Source: Hofstenia miamia (taxonomy: Eukaryota; Xenacoelomorpha; Acoela). From it: 64,000 bases of DNA. Under the pieces are notes generated by a model. The model saw only the letters and a program-made list of their open reading frames with translations, searched no databases and had not been told where the DNA came from. The number at the start of each line of letters is the position of its first letter. Position 1 is the first letter of the stretch. The stretch spans positions 1,653,511-1,717,510 of the forward strand of contig SCFE01000105.1 of NCBI GenBank assembly GCA_004352715.1, given 5' to 3'. Made by a program: the position numbers and the translations under genes. Shown piece after piece: positions 58,130-64,000 of the stretch.

Positions 58130-58965
58130 TACATAGACTTGATGCATTTTGATTCTTTGTCTTGTTCTTTCTTCTTTAATAGGTATTTCTTTGTGCAATG
58201 GATGACTCTTATCGTTGATAATTTTATTCACTATCTTCTCAAATTTCTTACGAAAAAAATCATTTGGTTATTTCAAATTTGATGCGATGTATTCTTGTTA
58301 TGGACAGCAACAATCTAAGAGGCTTTTGTAGTATTCTCCTTAGAGGTTTAGTAATATCTGGTACGTAGACTTCTGAAGCATACAAATATAATGGGCTTAA
58401 ATACGTTTTAAACACGAACATTTTCATATCTTCATTTAAATGAACAATAAAGAATGGTAGAGACTTAATCTTGACTTAGCCATTTTTACAATGTGAGAGA
58501 CGTGAGTGTTCCATTTTAACTTATCAATATATAAACCAAGATACTTGTAACACTACTCTTTTAACTGTTTCTTTCTCTTCTATGATTACATCCTTATTTA
58601 TCATACCTTTCAGTGCGGTTCTGTTAATTTTAGATTGTGCAATAACTACCTCTGCGGTCTGGTTTACATTGATTAATAAATTGCTCTCCTTGGACATCCT
58701 TAATATTGAGAAAATAGTATTTTGATAATTGTTGAAGTCATCGTTTGCAGAGTGTAATAGATGTTACCTATCACTCGCATGTCATCTGAGTACTTAGTTA
58801 TATCAGATATTTTCCTATGAATTCCAATGTTTCCATTTGAAATAAGATTTGTTTAATCAGTAAACAATATTCCACTTAGTGGGCCTCCTTGTGGTACACC
58901 AACTCTGATATTAGTAGAAGGAATACATTTATTTTTATTAAATTTAATGGTTTCGTTCCAGTCAT
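58130..58965 (-). pseudogene. LINE reverse-transcriptase remnant
   Basis: The minus strand reads RVGVPQGGPLSGILFTD (G-V-P-Q-G-S-x-L-S-P motif), then ITKYSDDMRVIG with Ser replacing Ala in YADD, later KYLGLYIDKLKWNTHVSHIV (the K-Y-L-G-x-x-x-D-x-x-L-x-W-x-x-H block). Several stops. Jockey-like wording, clade not certain. Confidence 0.7.
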
Positions 58966-59222
58966 TCATATATTAGTAGTAAGGTAACGGACAGACCCCT
59001 CCCATTGGGACACCCTGAGTTCTCGTAACACCCCATTACTATTTGCCACATGGAAATGAAGCAATTCTATTGGACGCCATCTAGTGAAAAAATATTTTTG
59101 ACAAAATTAAAATGAGCAAATTAATTTTTTAGAAAATTTGTTCAGACCAAAGTGAGAATTTTTGATTTTTAGGATTTATGCAAATTTCACTTAAGGCGTG
59201 TTTGTCGTAACAATGTTTAAAC
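58966..59222. other. No gene seen
   Basis: A pyrimidine/GC-richer block at 58980-59035 (ACAGACCCCTCCCATTGGGA) stands out from AT-rich surroundings but matches nothing recognised. Confidence 0.35.
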
Positions 59223-59414
59223 ATGCAGCACCATGTTTTAAGGAAAATAATTCATAGATCCAAAACCCAAATATTTCAAACGAAAACTGATGTGTTATTT
59301 GCATTAGAGCGGGTTTCCAAGTGCATTAATATTGATCAAAACAAATATGCAAGAGGTGGAAAACAACAATTTCAGTATTACGAAGAGACTCGTATTTCTT
59401 GCCTTTTTTTCTGA
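59223..59414 (+). other. Short ORF beside the left promoter-like array
   Basis: A 63-residue frame whose middle (KTDVLFALERVSKCINIDQN, then KYARGGKQQFQYYEE) has coding-like composition. It ends inside the promoter-like array, so it may be the tail of a lost viral-type gene. No family is recognised. Confidence 0.25.
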
Positions 59415-59528
59415 TTGGTTGAAAGGTGAATCATATTTTGTGCCACTTTTTTCTGATTGGCCGAGAGAGGACCTTTGGCCTCTGCTGGGCCGTCTATATT
59501 GGCGGGGGTGTATCTCTGACGTCATTGG
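59401..59528 (+). promoter_or_regulatory. Left CCAAT/GC-box/CRE array
   Basis: Inverted CCAAT boxes (ATTGG) at 59414, 59456 and 59498 are spaced exactly 42 bp. The last is fused to GGCGGGGGTG. TGACGTCA follows at 59517, 19 bp from the third ATTGG. The first two boxes sit in diverged 42-bp repeats (TTTTTTCTGATTGG plus GA-rich tail). It matches the array at 62541-62670 in the same orientation. No open frame follows at once. Confidence 0.65.
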
Positions 59529-59529
59529 A

Positions 59530-60533
59530 ATATATTCTGTTTAGTTGTAATATTTGTTGGCAAATACATTTGTTTGCAGTCTATTGTTTAATATGTAGCC
59601 AGTTTTTTGTGCATATACGTTTTTGGAATTACATAATTAATAAGTCAAAAATCACCTGAGATTAGAATTGTTTGCAGTCTATTGTTTAAAATGTAACTAA
59701 TTTGTTTAATTGCTTATTTACATAGCCTAATTTAGTTTACATACTTGTTTTTTATTAATATACATGACATTGGAAATACCACATTAATTTAGTTTATATA
59801 TATATTTTACATGTTTTATTCGGTAAAATTTAATAACAAATGTTTGAATCAGAGGGATAATAATACTTGGTAAAAGCGTAATGCCTTATTTCGATAATAA
59901 AGCAAAATAATTTTTTGGAACTAGTTTATGCAAAAACTTGAAATTTCTATTATTTAATAAATGCATGTGGTAAAACCCACATATGTGTTTAAGACAAGAC
60001 AAAACTGTAATTTATTCTAAATTTTTCATATAATGAGCATTATTGTTGAGGGAAATCTGTAGGAAACAAACACAAGTGTATTTACATATGAATTTCACAC
60101 GGTCGTATCTAAATAAATGAATGATTAATAAATTAAGTGGTAAGAATCAAGAACAATATCTGGGATTTAATTATAAAAATAGCTTACCAAAAAGTTTGAA
60201 ATCTTTATGGGTAGTTCCTTCATCAATGTAAAATTCCATTAATCCGCTGTATGTATAAACTTACATGCTTTCATAGACAATGTCAGTATTACGTGGTTTT
60301 ATCTATTGTTCACCTGTCAAAATTGTATCCAATCGTAAATATTGCTATCTCCCAAATATGAAATCACTTTACAATTTAAAAGTTATCACAATTAATTAAA
60401 ACATTTTCAAATCATATAAAACTAGAATTTTTCACATTTTGAATTATTACTATCGTAAATTGGTTATTAATACAAAACATTTAAAAATAACAAGTAACTT
60501 ATTATATTTTACATTTCAAAAAATTGTTTATAT
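59530..60533. other. No gene seen
   Basis: AT-rich, no convincing frame between the left array and the penton-like gene. TTTGCAGTCTATTGTTTAA occurs twice (about 59572 and 59671) with small differences. Confidence 0.4.
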
Positions 60534-61343
60534 TTAAGTTTCATCGGTGTCTTTGATATTAAGAGTTAAATAAATACTGCTAGTATCATTGAAATGAATG
60601 AACTCACCATTCGATGTATGGAAGCTATTTGTAATTCTATCGATGAATGGCTTTGAAGTTGGTTTATAAATTATATGAGTCTTTTCATAATTGATGAATG
60701 GTTGATCATTTACACTATATACTGTGAATAAGGGTATTTGATCCAATAGCGGGATGCTACCACTCTGATAATGTTGACAAGTAACTAAATCAGTATAAAT
60801 TAAAATATTATGCAGTCCATTTAAAATATCAAAACTATATTTAGCAGTGTTCAAACCATTGACTATTCGATAGTGATGATCAAAACCCAAAATTTCACCT
60901 ACCTGATTTAATTCAAATCCATAAGACGTTTCATTTTTTTTGACTACTCTTCCACTGATGATTTCAAAATCCAATTTCAGTACTGCTGTAATCATTGGCA
61001 AATTTTGTGAAAAAGTGCTAAATACTCTTTCAAAACTTTCTTCATCATTTGTTTCAGATTTAACAACAGTCAATTCAATTTTTGTTAAGAATTGGTTAAC
61101 AAAGCTAAACACATCTTCTATCTTTTTTACATGAACGCCCTTCACATAAATATCACTATTATTTCCATTTACATCGATAAAACTCCACGATTGATCTTGT
61201 ATATTATTGAATCCTATGGGAAATGTCATATTTAGCAAAGCCACATGAGAAGTATTATTGATTGGTCTTTCCAAATGCGTATTGAAACTATGTATTGAGT
61301 TATTGCTTTGATAGTTGTCAGAAAGTAGACTAACAATTGGCAT
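60534..61343 (-). CDS. Penton / minor-capsid-like protein of a Polinton/adintovirus-like element
   Basis: A 269-residue intact frame, starting at MPIVSLLSDN. A longer in-frame ATG 54 nt upstream is possible, but TATA-like sequence lies between the two. The protein is beta-rich without membrane or signal segments. Its C-terminal half has the pattern I-Y-x-D-L-V (NILIYTDLV), a P-L-L-D-x-I-P-L block, Y-K-P-x-x-x-x-F-I-D-R-I, then G-E-F-I-H-F and a final beta strand (IYLTLNIK). This is the layout of the single-jelly-roll minor capsid proteins of Polintons/adintoviruses, which form the capsid vertices. It is head-to-head with the ATPase-like piece, with a 20-nt overlap if the longer start is used. 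That is unusual and suggests rearrangement. The family call rests on pattern memory, not a search. Old viral genes are rarely intact, so recent insertion is likely. Confidence 0.5.
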   Translation of the reverse strand: MPIVSLLSDNYQSNNSIHSFNTHLERPINNTSHVALLNMTFPIGFNNIQDQSWSFIDVNGNNSDIYVKGVHVKKIEDVFSFVNQFLTKIELTVVKSETNDEESFERVFSTFSQNLPMITAVLKLDFEIISGRVVKKNETSYGFELNQVGEILGFDHHYRIVNGLNTAKYSFDILNGLHNILIYTDLVTCQHYQSGSIPLLDQIPLFTVYSVNDQPFINYEKTHIIYKPTSKPFIDRITNSFHTSNGEFIHFNDTSSIYLTLNIKDTDET

Positions 61344-61377
61344 ATCGCAAAAGTGTATAAAATTATAAATTTCGATT

Positions 61378-61689
61378 ATGCTATTTATACAAAACATGTA
61401 TTCAACTCTAATTCAAAAAAATGCTTCTGGAATGTTTCTATTCAACTCAGTACGCGATCGTTTACAGGTGAAAACTCTAGGAGCTCAGATGAATATTATG
61501 CGTGAATTTGTTACCGCATATAAAAAAGCAGTTAGTAAACCATATGGTTATTTGTTTATTAACTTTGCTCAAGACATACCAGACGAATTACGTCTATCTA
61601 CAAATCTTGAAGGAGTGCAAAAATTTTATGGATTTAATCAAAGAACCCGCCATTTACAAGTTCCTAGCGGTCTGCTCCAGAAAAACTAA
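61378..61689 (+). pseudogene. Packaging-ATPase-like C-terminal fragment
   Basis: The frame MNIMREFVTAYKKAVSKPYG, then YLFINFAQDIPDELRLSTNL, resembles the end of the A32/FtsK-like genome-packaging ATPases of Polintons and adintoviruses (S-K-P-Y-G-Y-L, acidic-P-E/D-x-x-R-L-R-T-N). No Walker A or B motif is present, so the N-terminal ATP-binding core is missing; the sequence upstream is the divergent penton-like gene. Confidence 0.45.
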
Positions 61690-61852
61690 GTTAGCTTTGC
61701 TAGAAGACAAAGAAATTCTAAATTTAATACGCGGCATTGTCTACAATATCATTCCACTAGGAGATGAACGAAAAACATTTTTAAATCTTCGTCAATACGC
61801 AGAGACTGCACTACTAAAAAAATTCAATATTAAAAACTCCAAATGGTCTTAA
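61628..61852 (+). CDS. Small helical protein (74 aa), viral-type
   Basis: Starts at an ATG inside the ATPase-like frame (61-nt overlap, different frame) and ends at 61852. The pattern A-I-Y-K-F-L, K-x-x-L-A-L-L, I-L-N-L-I-R-G-I-V-Y-N-I and basic C-terminus recalls a short conserved ORF common in animal adintovirus/Polinton-like sequences, where N-I-L...L-S/D follows a leucine-rich helix. Function unknown. Overlapping starts are typical of compact viral genomes. Confidence 0.4.
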   Translation: MDLIKEPAIYKFLAVCSRKTKLALLEDKEILNLIRGIVYNIIPLGDERKTFLNLRQYAETALLKKFNIKNSKWS

Positions 61853-61940
61853 ATTTTACAATTGTCTATTACGCATTATGAAAGAGTATATATAATGCAT
61901 GATTAAATTTATTTTACACATTATTATATAATGACAACAG

Positions 61941-62430
61941 TTGAAATGGTGCTTATTTCTTTGGAAAATTACTATATCGTTTAACAGAATACTACAATCA
62001 ATCGGTCAACAATCCTATAAAAAACAATACTACACAACAAAGATCAATGATATACAAGTAAAATTAAATTCTGTTCAACACACCTATCCTGATGCACAAC
62101 GTCAGTACAACGATGATGATGATTTGAAAAAACTTCTAAAATACCATCACCACACGTTAAATTTAAATAATAATAATAATAATGATGATGCATTGAAAGA
62201 ATTTTTAAATGATCCAAATACAGGTGTTTTTACATGGTGATAAGATTTACACTGGCGCTGGTTCAATGTCATATAACGAATTTAAGGATTATGTACAAAC
62301 ACCTAATAAAAGACTGTCAAAATTTGTGTGTGATATTTTAAAGGATATTGGCACAATCCCTGAACACTTGATTAAAAACAAAAACGTTTACAAAAATATA
62401 AATACCAAGCAACTGCTATTATGGAACTAG
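61941..62430 (+). pseudogene. D/N-rich viral-type ORF, frameshifted
   Basis: Two overlapping frames (61941-62240 and 62209-62430). The first carries Asp/Asn runs (NDDDD; NNNNNNDD) and ends DALKEFLNDPNTGVF. The second has a well-formed domain-like tail (YTGAGSMSYNEFKDYV, then RLSKFVCDILKDIGTIPEHL). They are probably one gene with a single frameshift around 62210-62240. It ends 10 nt after the next ATG begins. Family not recognised. Confidence 0.4.
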
Positions 62431-62582
62431 TTTGGAATATGGATAAGCACTTGCATCAACTGTACACTTCGTTAAAATCATCAGCGAGTTTTGGTGGAAT
62501 TAATGAACTATATCATAAAAGTAGTAGAAGGGACTTCCATTTCGTGCCACTTTTTTCTGATTGGTCGAGAGGTGGGTCGTAG
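62421..62582 (+). pseudogene. Integrase-like N-terminus cut by the promoter-like array
   Basis: It starts within the end of the previous frame. LHQLYTSLKSSASFGGINEL, followed by YHKSSR, resembles the N-terminal segment of Polinton-type rve integrases (I-Y-x-D-P-x-S-P-x-S-F-G-G-V-x-x-L-Y). After about 38 codons the reading frame runs into the promoter-like array (from about 62535) and stops at 62580-62582. The catalytic DDE core is absent. Confidence 0.4.
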
Positions 62583-62707
62583 GCCGTGCCACTTTTTTGT
62601 GATTGGCCGAGAGGGGTGGCCTTTGACCTGAGACGCCGTGGATATTGGCGGGGGTGTTTTACTGACGTCATAATGTGTTGACTGGTTAAACAAGTCAGTC
62701 TATATAT
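62541..62707 (+). promoter_or_regulatory. Right CCAAT/GC-box/CRE/TATA promoter array
   Basis: ATTGG at 62560, 62602 and 62644 (42 bp apart each time), GGCGGGGGTG after the third, TGACGTCA at 62663 (19 bp after the third ATTGG), TATATA at 62701, and ATG at 62773. The first two ATTGG boxes lie in 42-bp tandem repeats (GTGCCACTTTTTTCTGATTG; second copy one change). CCAAT boxes bind NF-Y, TGACGTCA binds CREB/ATF, and GC boxes bind Sp1-type factors in animals. The order and distance to the ATG fit a functional promoter for the 174-aa ORF. Confidence 0.7.
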
Positions 62708-62772
62708 TCACCCAAATTATCAGATAAAATCATTATTTTTCTTCTACGCAATTTCGTCCCTCACTTTTGGCA

Positions 62773-63297
62773 ATGTCTGTTGAAACATTAGTATCTGGTT
62801 CACTTGGCAATCTGTTTGACGAGCTATGTACCTCGCCACCACCAGCCTCCAACTATAATCCGTTAACACAAGAGATGATGAACGCACCGCCTGCGCCTGT
62901 AAAAGAAAAACGCAAAGCCTCCCACAAGCAAAAACGTCCTGCACTTAATAATAATGTCGTTGTCTTACCCAACACAAAGGCACAAGAAGAAGAAGGCGAT
63001 GATATTTTACAACGCTTACATGATGTAAATTCACAACCATCATCGTGTACTTTTTCAATCGCGAATCCTGCTAGTGAAATTCCGAAAAAAATCTGGTTAA
63101 CAATCGTGGATGCTGTTCAGTTGAAAACAAGATATGGTGTCGCAGTAAAGATTAGACTGAACAATGGTGTTTATTATTTTCTGCCTAAACGTTACGTCAG
63201 CGCATTGGGTGATAAATGCAAGTTTTTGATTAATAAAAAACTTTATCGCAATGATGACTTGGGGAACAGTGCTATTGTATTACAATTTAGTAAATAG
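62773..63297 (+). CDS. 174-aa viral-type protein behind the promoter array
   Basis: Intact. The start is the first ATG after the TATA box. Residues 1-95 are disordered: Ser/Pro-rich, a basic patch KEKRKASHKQKRPAL near residue 42, and acidic EEEGDD. The C-terminal 75 residues form a compact domain: IPKKIWLTIVDAVQLKTRYG, AVKIRLNNGVYYFLPKRY and a hydrophobic end. The V-x-T/K-x-Y-G-x-A-V and F-L-P-x-R-Y pattern recurs in small proteins of animal dsDNA virus-like elements; function not known. The basic patch suggests nuclear location or nucleic-acid binding (inference). An intact frame behind a clean promoter makes expression plausible. Confidence 0.55.
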   Translation: MSVETLVSGSLGNLFDELCTSPPPASNYNPLTQEMMNAPPAPVKEKRKASHKQKRPALNNNVVVLPNTKAQEEEGDDILQRLHDVNSQPSSCTFSIANPASEIPKKIWLTIVDAVQLKTRYGVAVKIRLNNGVYYFLPKRYVSALGDKCKFLINKKLYRNDDLGNSAIVLQFSK

Positions 63298-63887
63298 CGA
63301 ATGTATAGTTGTGTTTTCGTTCTTTTTCTACATGTACTAGTTAATATGTTTGATAAATTATTACATTTCATAAACATTATTTTTAATATAAAAATTTAAA
63401 TTCCTACATCATAAATTGCTTTATTTAGCTATTAATTTAACATGCAATTGACGTTCAAATTTAGCATAAGGGAAGGATGATTGAAATAAAATAATCATTA
63501 GTTTAGTAAATTTAATAATACTATTTATTATACAATGAGAATGTAGAAATGATTTGTACGTATTTAATTAATGGTAGATTTCTAGAGATACATTTCATCA
63601 CTAAGTTAAATAAGTGTAATATTATATAATGGATGCACATGCTATGTATAATAATATAATTAAAGATAAAATAAATATATACATTTATTCACAGGTTAAT
63701 ATACAATACTCTAATGAGTGTCCATGGTTTAAAGGGATTTTTACGCAGTTGCCTTCTTCACCATCTATCAATCTAAAAATTTTCTTATTTTTAGCTGCAA
63801 TCTTGGCAGTTGTTTAAATTTAAATCGACAGGTACTTCTCTTCAATTTACTGTAAATATGATTAAAACTATTGTAAGCATTGATTAA
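63298..63887. other. No gene seen
   Basis: AT-rich 3' flank of the viral-type block. No frame of note. Confidence 0.4.
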
Positions 63888-64000
63888 CAAAATTACGTGC
63901 CTTTGGGAACATTTAATTTCCCTTTTGGTGAATTTTTTGTCGTTTCGAACAAAATTACTGGCCTTTGGGAACATTTAATTTCTTCTTTTTCGTGATTTTG
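63888..64000. repeat. Direct repeat, 62-bp period, at the window edge
   Basis: GGCCTTTGGGAACATTTAAT-type unit (first copy GTGCCTTTGGG...) occurs twice, at about 63888 and 63950, and may continue beyond the window. Confidence 0.7.

Overview
This window is AT-rich, intron-bearing animal DNA, probably from an invertebrate. The clearest host gene is STT3A, the catalytic subunit of oligosaccharyltransferase, whose last six exons lie on the + strand (37254-55846). All splice phases agree, giving 318 codons from the edge of an assembly gap to the stop. Two other host-gene candidates are on the - strand: a C2H2 zinc-finger protein with an RG-rich N-terminal half (26846-28237), and a divergent PDCD7 / U11-U12 59K-like protein (571-1227). 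Codon use, GT-AG introns and the transposon families all point to a metazoan; nothing here identifies the species.

Most of the rest is transposon-derived. From left to right: a LINE remnant (2.65-4.86 kb); a Ty3/gypsy-type LTR retrotransposon on the - strand (4887-12253, 5-bp target duplication GCAAC) whose 3' LTR is split by a hAT element (4915-7639, 8-bp duplication GTAGTAGC), which itself contains a Tc1/mariner insertion (5022-5957); an AT-rich stretch with small inverted-repeat elements, including a hAT MITE (19922-20179, TSD TGGGCGAT) and a piggyBac-type MITE (21684-22186, TTAA); an 894-bp perfect palindrome (22327-23220); and Penelope, hAT, mariner and LINE fragments up to 31.8 kb. The STT3A introns hold a three-copy MITE cluster, a Penelope-like remnant, a P-element-like THAP transposon, a hAT element with a perfect 8-bp duplication, a piggyBac remnant and a near full-length mariner.

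The right end (about 59.2-63.3 kb) is different. It is a compact, virus-like gene block that looks like a rearranged Polinton/Maverick or adintovirus-like insertion. It has a penton/minor-capsid-like ORF (-), a piece resembling the C-terminus of the packaging ATPase, a short helical ORF, a D/N-rich broken ORF, an integrase-like N-terminus, and an intact 174-aa ORF. Upstream of the last is a promoter-like array with three inverted CCAAT boxes exactly 42 bp apart, a GC-rich box, a palindromic CRE (TGACGTCA) and a TATA box. A second array with the same 42/42/19-bp spacing lies 3.1 kb to the left in the same orientation.

Assembly quality matters here. Single Ns at 10430, 14814, 23221 and 57593, and a 1000-N gap at 12758-13757, each sit between duplicated or inverted copies of the same sequence, so several apparent duplications are probably joining artefacts. 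A second 1000-N gap (36254-37253) cuts into STT3A, and about half of the expected protein is not visible upstream of it.
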